From positions 1 to 53,493 of the forward strand of contig JALOOO010000005.1 of the NCBI GenBank assembly GCA_025454375.1: DNA of 53,493 nt, given 5' to 3'. The notes below the pieces were generated by a model. That model was not told where the DNA came from. It saw nothing but the letters and a program-made list of their open reading frames with translations, and did no database searches. Positions 45,119 through 53,262 of this stretch are shown piece after piece. Positions within the stretch are counted from its first letter, which is position 1; every line of letters begins with the position of its first letter. Position numbers and translations under genes: made by a program. The DNA comes from Leptolyngbya sp. Prado105. GTDB lineage: Bacteria; Cyanobacteriota; Cyanobacteriia; Leptolyngbyales; Leptolyngbyaceae.

Positions 45119-45580
45119 ATGCTTCCGTCCTGGTTAGTCATTGGTGGGGTCACATTCTTGATTGCATTGGGAAGTAGCTTTCTGCGTCCCAAAGATATCA
45201 AATGGTTCAATCGCTTGCAACGCCCCCGATGGCTCACCTTTGAGAAAGCGATTCCCATTATTTGGACGATCGTCTTTATCTGCGGAGCTTGGTCAGCCTA
45301 CATCATTTGGGAAATGACAAAAAGCTGGCAAACGATGCTGTTCTATATGCTGGTTGAAGCGGTCATCGTCGCCTATTCCCCAGTTTTATTTTGGACGCGC
45401 AGTTTGAGGAATGGCACGATCGTCGGAGGACTCGGATTTCTTTTAGGCTTATTCTTAGCGGTTTTAGTCTTTCCAGTTTCAACCGCAGCAGGACTGTTGC
45501 TCTTACCTTACTTAATTTGGAGTCCCATTGGCACTTACACAACCTGGGAGATGGGAAAATTAAATCCCGAATCGCTCTAA
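45119..45580 (+). CDS. TspO/MBR-family membrane protein
   Basis: 153 residues with five membrane helices. It resembles TspO (tryptophan-rich sensory protein/peripheral benzodiazepine receptor), with RLQRPRWLTFEKAIPIIWT (19 residues) after helix 1, the IIWEM turn, VLFWTRS, and a final YLIWSPIGTYTTWEMGKLNP. TspO proteins bind porphyrins and can affect tetrapyrrole metabolism and stress responses. The classical WAxFY and Asn-rich cores are modified, so this is a divergent member. It is followed 45 bases later by ccmO on the same strand; co-transcription is possible. Confidence 0.78.
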   Translation: MLPSWLVIGGVTFLIALGSSFLRPKDIKWFNRLQRPRWLTFEKAIPIIWTIVFICGAWSAYIIWEMTKSWQTMLFYMLVEAVIVAYSPVLFWTRSLRNGTIVGGLGFLLGLFLAVLVFPVSTAAGLLLLPYLIWSPIGTYTTWEMGKLNPESL

Positions 45581-45625
45581 GCCATCGAACGTTAAGATAA
45601 GGGTACTATTTCTGCCCCTGTGCCA

Positions 45626-46522
45626 ATGAATCGCCAAGATCGTTTCACCGATACTGCCCTTGGACTCGTCTCAACGCAAAGCTTTCCCGCGATCGTGGGG
45701 ACGGCTGACATGATGCTGAAGTCGTCCGGTGTCACCCTTGTTGGTTACGAAATGATTGGCGGGGGTTACTGTACCGCCGTGGTTCGGGGCGGAATCTCCG
45801 ATGTGCGGCTAGCGGTCGAAGTGGGAGCCGAAACTGTCGAGCAATTTGGCATGAAGGTTTCAACGGTGATCATTCCGCGTCCAATGCCAAATCTAGATGC
45901 CGTTTTACCGATCGGCAGCAAACTTGCTGCAATGATTGGCAATCAAGGCACGAGTCAGTTTCGCAATATGGCAGTCGGACTGCTAGAAACCCGAGGCTTT
46001 CCGGCAATGGTCGCTGCTGCCGATGCCATGCTCAAGTCGGCAGACGTTACATTGACCGCCTATCACACTATTGGGGATGGATTGTGTACCGCGATCGTGC
46101 GCGGAACGGTTGCCAATGTCGCCATGGCCGTCGAAGTCGGAATGCAAGAGGCAGAGCGAGTAGGAGAACTCCACTCCGTGATGGTGATTCCACGTGCGCT
46201 AGACGACTTGGATCAGACTTTACCGATCGCCTCTTGTTGGGTGGAAGAACTCAAACCGCTGCAAATTCCGATCACCGTTAAAGAAGTCGAGAAGCCGCTC
46301 GTTGCTCTGCCCGAATTGGCTCAACCCGTACCGTTGGAATTACCCGCTCAAGTTGAAAGAGCATTACCCGAAGCGCAAGCGATGGCAATACAACCAGAGA
46401 ACCCAGCGGAATTTGAACGACAAGAAATCGAGAGAGAGGAAACCCTCTTAGTGCAAGAAACCGCGATCGAGCTACCTGAACCGGATTCTCAGGCTGAAAA
46501 ACAACCCGAAAGCGAGTCTTAA
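45626..46522 (+). CDS. ccmO: Carboxysome shell protein CcmO (tandem BMC)
   Basis: 298 residues from ATG 45626 (a GTG at 45620 would add two). Two bacterial microcompartment domains in tandem (about 11-88 and 112-190): ALGLVSTQSFPAIVGTADMM with VTLVGYEMIGGGYCTAVVRG and AVGLLETRGFPAMVAAADAM with VTLTAYHTIGDGLCTAIVRG. This is the CcmO plan; CcmK has one domain and CcmP a different fold order. CcmO is needed to close the beta-carboxysome. A 105-residue Pro/Glu/Gln-rich tail (EIEREETLLVQETAIELPEP) follows. The other carboxysome genes are not here, so this is a satellite ccmO. It is followed by a terminator-like hairpin. Confidence 0.93.
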   Translation: MNRQDRFTDTALGLVSTQSFPAIVGTADMMLKSSGVTLVGYEMIGGGYCTAVVRGGISDVRLAVEVGAETVEQFGMKVSTVIIPRPMPNLDAVLPIGSKLAAMIGNQGTSQFRNMAVGLLETRGFPAMVAAADAMLKSADVTLTAYHTIGDGLCTAIVRGTVANVAMAVEVGMQEAERVGELHSVMVIPRALDDLDQTLPIASCWVEELKPLQIPITVKEVEKPLVALPELAQPVPLELPAQVERALPEAQAMAIQPENPAEFERQEIEREETLLVQETAIELPEPDSQAEKQPESES

Positions 46523-46537
46523 AACTTAATTGGAGAT

Positions 46538-46577
46538 AGGTGATTTGTACATAGAATGAAGGTGTAATCACTTTTTT
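46538..46577 (+). terminator. Probable terminator of ccmO
   Basis: AGGTGATT (46538-46545) pairs with AATCACTT (46566-46573) with one G-T, followed by a T-run to 46577. It is 16 bases after the stop. Confidence 0.6.
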
Positions 46578-46708
46578 GATCCCCGAGAGCGAATCAGTGC
46601 GCTTCGGATTGCTCCTGTGATTTTTGAACCTCATTACTCAAAAAAAGCGAGTGCTTAAAAGCCCTTCAAGGAAACCCTCTAGAGCAAAGTCATTGCTTCT
46701 CTTGGTAA

Positions 46709-46975
46709 ATGTTCGATCCTCTATTTAAGCTCATCTGCTTTAAGCTTGGGGCAATCATGCAATTTTATTGGACAATGCGCTACGAATTTTTGGGAGAGTC
46801 TCTGGATGCAAAGCCAGGAACTGCTCTACTCGTGATTGAGTATCAAGAGAGGTATGAGGGTGCAGAAGATGCTTATGCAGTTGCTTCAGTCTTAGCAGAC
46901 ACCTTAATCGAAGGTCGATCGTCAAACTGTTTACGCGCTGAACCTGATCTTGTCATTCAGGTACATCAGCATTGA
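46709..46975 (+). CDS. Small hypothetical protein
   Basis: 88 residues from ATG 46709; an internal ATG at 46757 preceded by GGGG may be the real start, giving 72 residues (MQFYWTMRYEFLGE...). The product is soluble and mixed in composition (ALLVIEYQERYEGAEDAYAV, 20 residues). No family recognised. It is short and isolated, with no other support than its length and a possible Shine-Dalgarno, so it may not be a gene. Confidence 0.4.
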   Translation: MFDPLFKLICFKLGAIMQFYWTMRYEFLGESLDAKPGTALLVIEYQERYEGAEDAYAVASVLADTLIEGRSSNCLRAEPDLVIQVHQH

Positions 46976-47080
46976 CGCACTAAAGCAGCAGAAAGTCTCG
47001 CATCTCTGGAAGAGAAAGAATTCGGCTTGAATGATGAGATTTGGGAATGCCCTCAAATCCACATCACTTGTGCGACGCGA

Positions 47081-47305
47081 TTAAGCACTCTCTAGCTGCC
47101 AAGATAACTGCGGCAAATCTAAGATGGCTGAATGATTTTCAGACGATCGAGAAATTTTTCTTACACGCGATCTTCTAGATCTCTTACTTTTTAATGCCTT
47201 AATAATTGCCTGACAGGTTTTTGCACAGCAGGTTGTCGCTAGCAAAGTGTCGCCTTCATAAATTCCCCAGCGTCCATCTGCAAGTTGCTTTTCGTAATAT
47301 TCCAT
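47081..47305 (-). CDS. Small basic hypothetical protein
   Basis: 74 residues. The first 30 (YYEKQLADGRWGIYEGDTLL, 20 residues) read like a compact beta-hairpin domain of a kind common in small cyanobacterial proteins, with a CC/C pattern (TCCAKTC). A strongly basic, Arg/Lys/Ser-rich tail (KSKRSRRSRVRKISR) follows, suggesting nucleic-acid contact. It lies in an otherwise gene-poor stretch. Existence is probable, function unknown. Confidence 0.5.
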   Translation of the reverse strand: MEYYEKQLADGRWGIYEGDTLLATTCCAKTCQAIIKALKSKRSRRSRVRKISRSSENHSAILDLPQLSWQLESA

Positions 47306-47362
47306 TCTAAATTTCTTATTAAATCTAAAGATTAGTTTAAACTAAAAGGCTTTCTTTTCACA

Positions 47363-47382
47363 ATGTCATGCAAAATTGACAT
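47363..47382. promoter_or_regulatory. Inverted repeat ATGTCA-N8-TGACAT
   Basis: A perfect 6-bp dyad (47363-47368 and 47377-47382) lies between the divergent small-protein gene and the AEC permease gene. The size and spacing suit a dimeric regulator site, but no regulator is known to me for this motif. Confidence 0.35.
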
Positions 47383-47527
47383 CACGAGAGTGACCTCATT
47401 TGGGCTTTGCTCTAACTTAGCCAAGTTCATCATTTTTTCTAGAAAATGTCTCTCTTTTCACTGTGCCGATTGCTTTCACAATCCGTTACACTGTAGAAGT
47501 GAATAGCGCCCGGTGGCGGGTGATGGC

Positions 47528-48499
47528 ATGATCGGAAGTTTGGTTCACGCTTACACTCCTCTCATCCTTTGGACGGGTGTAGGGGCTTTGTTGTTTCGTT
47601 TTTTACCAGAATCGTTCCCACGATTCTTAGGTCGAAGTCTTTACTGGGTCGGAGTTCCTTGGCAAATCTTTGCCTTGGTTCGAGAAACAGATTTTTCATC
47701 CAACATTGGCATCGTTCCCGCCGTGACGATCGCGACAATCGGCACAGGATTGACGATCTCATGGATTGCGCTGCAAATTTTGATCTGGCTAAAAACTCAG
47801 GCAAAACCCACCTGGCTCAGTCGGGTCGAACCGTGGTTTCCGCCGCTCGATCGCGCATCTCAAGGCACATTTGTGATCGCAGCCACGATCGGAAACACTG
47901 GCTTTGTCGGGTTAGGCTTAATCCCTGCACTCATTGGGGATGGCGATCTGAGTTGGGCAGTTTTCTTCAGCGTGACGCAAAACTTAGTTGGAACTTTTGG
48001 GATTGGGGTTTTAGTGGCGAGTCACTATGGGCGATCGCAGACTCAAAGCACACCCCTAACATTGCTGCGAGACATTCTGACCGTTCCGACGCTGTGGGCA
48101 TTTGCCGCAGCCTATTTTACTCAATCTATGACTTTCCCAAACTGGGCAGAAACATTGTCGCGATCGTCACTTCTGTTTGTGATTCCAGCTTCGTTTTTGC
48201 TGATGGGAATGAGGCTAATTCAACTAGATGGAATGGATAGCTTGAAAGCAGCGACCGTGCCCGTTTTATTAAAAGCGGTAATCTTGCCCAGTTTAGTCGC
48301 GATCGCAGTGATGCTTCTAGGGCTGAATCATGATGCACGGCTATCATTGACGATCATGGCAGGAGTACCCAGTGCATTTGCAAGCTTGATTCTAGCAGAG
48401 GAATATAATTTAGACCATAATCTTGCCGCAAGTAGTATTGCTTTAAGTACGATCGTCATACTAGTGACAATTCCGATCTGGCTATTCATTAGTAATTAA
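47528..48499 (+). CDS. AEC-family (auxin efflux carrier-like) permease
   Basis: About 323 residues from ATG 47528 (a GTG at 47513 would add five). Ten or so membrane helices, in two five-helix halves separated by a cytoplasmic loop (about 95-110). Conserved family features include VPWQIF early on, the helix break TIGNTGFVGLGLIPAL in the middle and AGVPSAFASLILAEEYNLD near the end. AEC proteins are secondary transporters for malate, amino acids or, in plants, auxin; the substrate here is unknown. Followed after about 35 bases by the phosphate-type response regulator gene on the same strand. Confidence 0.88.
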   Translation: MIGSLVHAYTPLILWTGVGALLFRFLPESFPRFLGRSLYWVGVPWQIFALVRETDFSSNIGIVPAVTIATIGTGLTISWIALQILIWLKTQAKPTWLSRVEPWFPPLDRASQGTFVIAATIGNTGFVGLGLIPALIGDGDLSWAVFFSVTQNLVGTFGIGVLVASHYGRSQTQSTPLTLLRDILTVPTLWAFAAAYFTQSMTFPNWAETLSRSSLLFVIPASFLLMGMRLIQLDGMDSLKAATVPVLLKAVILPSLVAIAVMLLGLNHDARLSLTIMAGVPSAFASLILAEEYNLDHNLAASSIALSTIVILVTIPIWLFISN

Positions 48500-48534
48500 A
48501 ATCTTGAAAAAGTGTATAAATCCATACTAGATTC

Positions 48535-49344
48535 GTGATCAATGGTAGAATTTTGCCGACAAGTCGAGATGCACTTTATATGCCGACCCCGATTCCGACT
48601 GAATCCGCTCCTGTCACGCCCAAGCTGACCTTGGGACGCATTTTGGTTGTCGAAGACGAAGATTTGATTCGAGACACGATCGCGCTCACGCTCTCCGATG
48701 AAGGCTACGAAGTCATTACCGTCGCAGATGGGCGACAAGCCTTAGAACACCTCCAGTTTGCGGTCAGAGGTGACCGTGCCAACGAGGTTTCCCTACCTGA
48801 CTTGATCATTTTGGACTTAATGCTGCCCTTCGTAAATGGGCTAGATATCTGTCGCTGGATGCGGCGCGAAGGCAGTAGCGTTCCGATTCTGATGCTGAGT
48901 GCAAAAGACAGCGAAATGGATCGCGTCGTTGGACTGGAAGTCGGAGCCGATGACTATCTGACCAAGCCTTTTGGCAAGCGAGAACTCGTGGCTCGCTGTC
49001 GTGCTTTGCTGCGTCGTCATCAGCACTTTCAGCCGACGCAAGCCGAACCGACGCTGCAATTCCAAGAGGTAATCATTTATCCTCAGGAATGTCGGGTTAC
49101 CGTACGCGGCGAAGTTGTTAATTTTTCCCCGAAAGAGTTCAAGCTTTTAGAACTGTTTCTGCGTCATCCCAAACGAGTTTGGTCACGAGATCAACTGTTA
49201 GAAAAAATTTGGGGTCACGATTTTATCGGGGAAAGTAAAACCGTGGATGTCCATATTCGATGGTTAAGAGAAAAACTGGAAATTGATCCAAGTAGCCCTC
49301 AGTATTTAGTCACTGTCAGAGGTTTTGGCTATCGCTTCGGTTAA
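48535..49344 (+). CDS. sphR: OmpR-family response regulator, SphR-like
   Basis: 269 residues; translation may begin at 48580 (MPTPIP), after a short non-conserved leader. Receiver: RILVVEDEDLIRDTIALTLS (20 residues), phospho-acceptor in LIILDLMLPFVNG, LMLSAKDSEMDR, YLTKPFGKRELVAR. Winged helix: VVNFSPKEFKLLELFLRHP, FIGESKTVDVHIRWLREKL. An insert RGDRANEVSLP in the receiver is typical of SphR. SphR activates phosphate-starvation genes such as alkaline phosphatase and the Pst transporter by binding Pho boxes. It is followed after 46 bases by its likely kinase. I saw no obvious Pho-box array upstream. Confidence 0.85.
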   Translation: MINGRILPTSRDALYMPTPIPTESAPVTPKLTLGRILVVEDEDLIRDTIALTLSDEGYEVITVADGRQALEHLQFAVRGDRANEVSLPDLIILDLMLPFVNGLDICRWMRREGSSVPILMLSAKDSEMDRVVGLEVGADDYLTKPFGKRELVARCRALLRRHQHFQPTQAEPTLQFQEVIIYPQECRVTVRGEVVNFSPKEFKLLELFLRHPKRVWSRDQLLEKIWGHDFIGESKTVDVHIRWLREKLEIDPSSPQYLVTVRGFGYRFG

Positions 49345-49390
49345 GCTAGGAAACATGAGAATTTATCTCATTTGAACTCTAGCCCTCCTT

Positions 49391-50680
49391 TTGCCTGTGT
49401 CTGTTCTCTGGTTTCTGGCTGGACTTGCGATCGGGATTCTTCCTCTGACGATTTATCGGAATCATCTCAGTTCTCGCATCGATCGACTGGCAAGAGACTT
49501 GCCACCCAATGAATCGGCTGTCGATCTCTCGATGATGTCGCGGCTGTCAATGCGGATTGCGCATGACCAAGCTCAAACTGAACAACTCGAACGCAGATTA
49601 GACGTGTTGAAGCAGATTGTCCATCTTGCTCCGATTGGCTATCTTCAAGTCGATGAAGAAAATCAATTAATTTGGTGCAATACTGCTGCATCGCAATTGC
49701 TTGGGATCAATCAAGGCGATGACTATGCGCCTCGTCTCTTGTTAGAGCTAGTACGATCGTATGAGTTGGATTCTTTAATCGAGAAATCGCGCGAAAAAGG
49801 TCAGCCGCATCAGCGTGAATGGACGCTTTACCCTGTTTCTGCGAATGCTGAAAACCTCTCTCAAGCCAAATCAACTCCAATTCGAGGACTCGCGTTTCCT
49901 CTTCCGGCAGGTGAAGTGGGGGTGTTTCTCGAAGATCGTCAAGAAGCAATGACGCTCTCACAACAGCGCGATCGTTGGACTTCTGACGTTGCCCATGAAT
50001 TAAAAACGCCGTTGACATCGATTCGGCTTGTCGCTGAAACGCTGCAATCTCGATTAGACGAGCCAAATCGTCAATGGGTCGATCGATTGCTCAATGAAAC
50101 GATTCGTCTTAGTCGCTTAGTGCAGGATCTACTGGATCTGAGTCAACTCGATCTCAACCCAGCCCAGCGTTTGAGACTCAAGCAAACCGATCTGATCAAG
50201 CTTATTTATGAAGCATGGCAAAGCCTAGAACCGATCGCCCGCGAAAAACGAGTACAGCTTCACTACAGTGGCTTAGAGTCAGTCATTATCCGCGCCGATG
50301 AAGCGAGAATGCACCGCGTCTTTCTCAACCTACTCGACAACAGTTTGAAGTACAGTCCGCATCAAAGTATCATTCGCATCACGACAACCTTACACGACCA
50401 AGCGAAGCCCAAGATTCAAGTCGATTTAATTGATGCTGGAGCAGGATTTCCTGAAGACGCGATCGAACACGTGTTTGAGCGCTTTTACCGCGCTGATCCC
50501 TCACGAGTGCGATCGGCGCAAGGACGAGAAATCATGCAGCCGACAGGCGGCAGCGGCTTAGGACTCGCGATCGTTCGGCAAATTATTGAAGCTCATCAGG
50601 GAAGCGTTCGCGCTCAAAATCATCCTGAGACTGGAGGAGCCTGGTTGCAGTTGGTCATGCCCTGTGACCGAACTTCATAA
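49391..50680 (+). CDS. sphS: Sensor histidine kinase, SphS-like
   Basis: 429 residues from TTG 49391 (GTG 49397 is an alternative). One N-terminal membrane helix (about 3-22), a PAS domain (about 68-185, LAPIGYLQVDEENQLIWCNT), HisKA with the phospho-acceptor in VAHELKTPLTSIRLV, and HATPase with NLLDNSLKYSP, DAGAGFPEDAIEHVFERFYR (20 residues) and GSGLGLAIVRQII. It is close in plan to the phosphate sensors SphS/PhoR, and the pairing with an SphR-like regulator supports this. PhoU, which normally controls it, is not in the window. Ends in AWLQLVMPC. Confidence 0.85.
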   Translation: MPVSVLWFLAGLAIGILPLTIYRNHLSSRIDRLARDLPPNESAVDLSMMSRLSMRIAHDQAQTEQLERRLDVLKQIVHLAPIGYLQVDEENQLIWCNTAASQLLGINQGDDYAPRLLLELVRSYELDSLIEKSREKGQPHQREWTLYPVSANAENLSQAKSTPIRGLAFPLPAGEVGVFLEDRQEAMTLSQQRDRWTSDVAHELKTPLTSIRLVAETLQSRLDEPNRQWVDRLLNETIRLSRLVQDLLDLSQLDLNPAQRLRLKQTDLIKLIYEAWQSLEPIAREKRVQLHYSGLESVIIRADEARMHRVFLNLLDNSLKYSPHQSIIRITTTLHDQAKPKIQVDLIDAGAGFPEDAIEHVFERFYRADPSRVRSAQGREIMQPTGGSGLGLAIVRQIIEAHQGSVRAQNHPETGGAWLQLVMPCDRTS

Positions 50681-50828
50681 ATACTTATCGCTGAGTCGCA
50701 ACGGATTACAAATTCTGAATTACTCCATTCTTAAGCCATTGTACTGAATACAGACTGATGTAATATTTGTACATACTAGTGTTTACACAGTAGCTTCAGC
50801 TTCTAACTCACCTCACTTTGATTTGTTT

Positions 50829-51620
50829 ATGCCTGAAAGAGTCCAAAAAATTCTTTCACAATGGGGAATCGCCTCCCGTCGGCAGGCGGAACAGATGATC
50901 TTGGAAGGACGAGTAAGACTTAATGGCACGATCGCGCAACTGGGACAGAAAGCCGACCCTGACTTAGACCAAGTCGAAGTCGATGGGCAAGTGATTTATC
51001 CTACCGATCGTCCAGAATTTCTCTATTTACTTCTAAATAAACCGAGCGGAATTGTTTCCACTTGTCACGATCCGCAAGATCGTCGAACTGTACTTGAGCT
51101 TTTACCCAAAACCTTAAGACATGGGCAAGGACTACACCCAATCGGTCGCTTAGATGTAGAATCGACCGGGGCACTTTTACTCACCAACGATGGAGCATTG
51201 ACTCATTACTTGACTCACCCGCGCCATCATATTGCCAAAACTTATGAAGTCGAGGTGACTGGAGAACTGTCCGCTTTAGCCTTGAAGCAATGGCGTGAAG
51301 GTGTAATTTTGGACGATCGTAAAACGCTACCCGCAACTGTGAACATTATGAATCGTACTTCGTCTGGTACACTATTGCGTGTTGTTCTCCGTGAGGGTAG
51401 AAACCGACAAATTCGGCGGGTTGCAGAACAGTTAGGTCATCTTGTTGTTCGGCTTCACCGGATTGCAATCGGCGAGGTTTTACTCAACTTACCTAGGAAG
51501 CCTGCATTGCAACCAGGACAGTACCGTCTACTAGAAGATTTTGAAATTCGATTATTGAAGCAGGGAATCACCCTACCAGAAGAGAGGTTGCCAGCACAGA
51601 TGAAGGAGCAGCGCAGATGA
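50829..51620 (+). CDS. Pseudouridine synthase, RsuA/RluB/E/F family
   Basis: 263 residues from ATG 50829; a TTG at 50823 would add two. The S4 RNA-binding domain (2-62: RVQKILSQWGIASRRQAEQM, 20 residues) is followed by the catalytic domain with the active-site Asp in PIGRLDVESTGALLLTNDG and the later GRNRQIRR. The size and S4 domain fit RluB-type synthases that modify 23S rRNA near position 2605, but RsuA-like targets cannot be excluded. The stop overlaps the next start (ATGA), so it is translationally coupled to the rodZ-like gene. Confidence 0.92.
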   Translation: MPERVQKILSQWGIASRRQAEQMILEGRVRLNGTIAQLGQKADPDLDQVEVDGQVIYPTDRPEFLYLLLNKPSGIVSTCHDPQDRRTVLELLPKTLRHGQGLHPIGRLDVESTGALLLTNDGALTHYLTHPRHHIAKTYEVEVTGELSALALKQWREGVILDDRKTLPATVNIMNRTSSGTLLRVVLREGRNRQIRRVAEQLGHLVVRLHRIAIGEVLLNLPRKPALQPGQYRLLEDFEIRLLKQGITLPEERLPAQMKEQRR

Positions 51621-52417
51621 GACAGCAAACCCTCCAAACGAATCGAGAACAAGCTGAACGATTAGCCGAGTTGGGGGCACAACTTCGCGATCGCCGTCAA
51701 GCTCAAGAGATCCCTCTCGAACGGGTGGCAGGCACGACTTGTATTCAGCCCCGATTGTTACGCGCGATCGAGCAGGGCAAGATTGAGGAGTTGCCTGAGC
51801 CTGTTTATATTCATAGTTTTCTTCGCCAGTATGCAGATGCAATTGGCTTAAATGGCGTACAGTTTGCCAGTGACTTTCCGACTACTGGCGTGATGGCATT
51901 GCCCCAGATGCGAACGTCTTGGAGGAGTTTGCCAGGAGCGCAGTTGCGTCCCATGCACTTATATTTGCTGTACATGCTGCTGATTGTGGGCGCAGTAAAT
52001 GGATTGTCGTATTTTTTAAATCGATCCGTCCAGTCTTCGCTCATGCCGATCGAGGTACAAAAGCCTCCTGCGGCTCCAGTCGCACAGATGGGACCCACAC
52101 TTCCCACTCAGCGCACTACTGAGGCGAGAAAATCGTCTCCTGCGTCGAATAAGCCCGTGCGCGTGGGTATAACCCTGACAGCAGAATCCTGGGTGCGCGT
52201 CTTAGCCGATGACAATGTAGCCTATGAAGGCGAACTGCCAAAAGGGGCGCAGCGGACTTGGACAGCAAATAATCAAGTCGTTGTGACTGCTGGCGATGCT
52301 GGAAGCGTGATTATTTCTTTTAATGAAAGCGCAGGTCAGCCTTTGGGATCGCCAGGGGAGGTTGAGGAGAAGGCATTCCCGCCCAATTCAAAAGTTGCTA
52401 ACGCAGATGTACCATAA
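51617..52417 (+). CDS. RodZ-like cell-shape protein (HTH, TM, DUF4115)
   Basis: 266 residues. An N-terminal RodZ-type helix-turn-helix (about 12-85: LRDRRQAQEIPLERVAGTTC, YIHSFLRQYADAIGLN), one membrane helix (about 116-136, LYLLYMLLIVGAVNGLSYFL), a Ser/Pro-rich linker and a C-terminal beta-rich DUF4115 domain (about 180-240, ITLTAESWVRVLADDNVAYE). RodZ connects MreB filaments to the cell-wall elongation machinery. The gene overlaps the pseudouridine synthase by 4 bases and is followed by a strong terminator. Confidence 0.88.
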   Translation: MRQQTLQTNREQAERLAELGAQLRDRRQAQEIPLERVAGTTCIQPRLLRAIEQGKIEELPEPVYIHSFLRQYADAIGLNGVQFASDFPTTGVMALPQMRTSWRSLPGAQLRPMHLYLLYMLLIVGAVNGLSYFLNRSVQSSLMPIEVQKPPAAPVAQMGPTLPTQRTTEARKSSPASNKPVRVGITLTAESWVRVLADDNVAYEGELPKGAQRTWTANNQVVVTAGDAGSVIISFNESAGQPLGSPGEVEEKAFPPNSKVANADVP

Positions 52418-52423
52418 CTTTGT

Positions 52424-52452
52424 AAAAATGGAGTGAAATTTGCTCCATTTTT
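52424..52452 (+). terminator. Intrinsic terminator of the rluB/rodZ-like pair
   Basis: AAAAATGGAG (52424-52433) and CTCCATTTTT (52443-52452) form a 10-bp stem with a 9-base loop; the T-run continues to 52453. The A-run also gives T on the minus strand, so it may serve the convergent SRAP gene, whose stop lies at 52452-52454. Confidence 0.88.
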
Positions 52453-53099
52453 TATGGTGATTGAGTGATGCAATCAGGTGACTCGTGACCGGGGCTATTG
52501 ACCCGCGTTGAGACTGGATAGTGCGTCATTGCTTGAGCATCATAGGGATGCAGCAAGGATTGAGCGGATTTGAAATTGGGGTCGAGCCAGCGATCGTAAT
52601 CATTTTGGTTTAAGATGACGGGCATTCGATCGTGGACAGGCGAAGCGAGTTCGTTTGCAACGGTGGTAATAATCGTGCAGGTTTCGAGCCTGTCTCCGGT
52701 AGGTGAATCCCACTGCTCCCACAAACCAGCAAAGGCGAAGATATCGCCAGATGCGAGTCGAAAATAGAAGGGTTGTTTCTTGTCGGGTTGCTTTTTCCAT
52801 TCGTAGTAGCCATCGGCTGCAATCAGGCAACGGCGACGCTTAAAAGCAGTTCGGAAGGAAGGCTTTTCGCTGACGGTTTCGGCGCGAGCATTGATCAATT
52901 TGGAGCCGATCGTTGGATCTTTTGACCAAGATGGGATCAAGCCCCAATAGAGGAATTTGAATCGATGAGGAGCGACGATCGCGAAAATCAATTGGGTTGG
53001 CGCAATGTTGTAGCGAGGTTGCCAATCGGGCGTTTCTTCGAGATCAAATCGTTCTGCAAGGTCAAGATTTGAATGGGTTTGGGTAAATCTGCCGCACAT
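52452..53099 (-). CDS. SRAP domain protein (HMCES/YedK abasic-site protein)
   Basis: 215 residues. It starts MCGRFT, so that Cys-2 becomes N-terminal after Met removal and forms the thiazolidine cross-link with abasic DNA. Other catalytic positions are present: YNIAPTQ, WGLIPSW, INARAETVSEKPSF and HDRMPVIL (the His that catalyses cross-link formation). The protein shields abasic sites in single-stranded DNA. It is convergent with the rodZ-like gene and followed upstream by two hairpins. Confidence 0.94.
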   Translation of the reverse strand: MCGRFTQTHSNLDLAERFDLEETPDWQPRYNIAPTQLIFAIVAPHRFKFLYWGLIPSWSKDPTIGSKLINARAETVSEKPSFRTAFKRRRCLIAADGYYEWKKQPDKKQPFYFRLASGDIFAFAGLWEQWDSPTGDRLETCTIITTVANELASPVHDRMPVILNQNDYDRWLDPNFKSAQSLLHPYDAQAMTHYPVSTRVNSPGHESPDCITQSP

Positions 53100-53120
53100 A
53101 AGCGATAAAAAATGTGAGGA

Positions 53121-53145
53121 CTCCGAAGTTTCAGAAGCTTCGGAG
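53121..53145. repeat. Hairpin upstream of the SRAP gene
   Basis: CTCCGAAG (53121-53128) and CTTCGGAG (53138-53145) form an 8-bp stem with a 9-base loop, 22 bases before the SRAP start on its upstream side. Confidence 0.6.
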
Positions 53146-53183
53146 ATCTTATAGCAATCCAGTCTGAGTTGTAAATTTTGAGC

Positions 53184-53213
53184 GTGCCCCCAAACTTAGA
53201 AGTTTGGGGGCAC
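53184..53213 (-). terminator. Long perfect palindromic hairpin, probable rhodanese-gene terminator
   Basis: GTGCCCCCAAACTT (53184-53197) and AAGTTTGGGGGCAC (53200-53213) form a 14-bp stem with a two-base loop. Reading the minus strand it lies about 50 bases after the rhodanese stop and is followed by GCTCAAAATT. There is no T-run, so it may be a stabilising hairpin or a small repeat element instead. Confidence 0.5.
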
Positions 53214-53262
53214 AATTAATCTCGCCCTTCACGACTGATTTAGGATTGCGATATGCCAGCCA

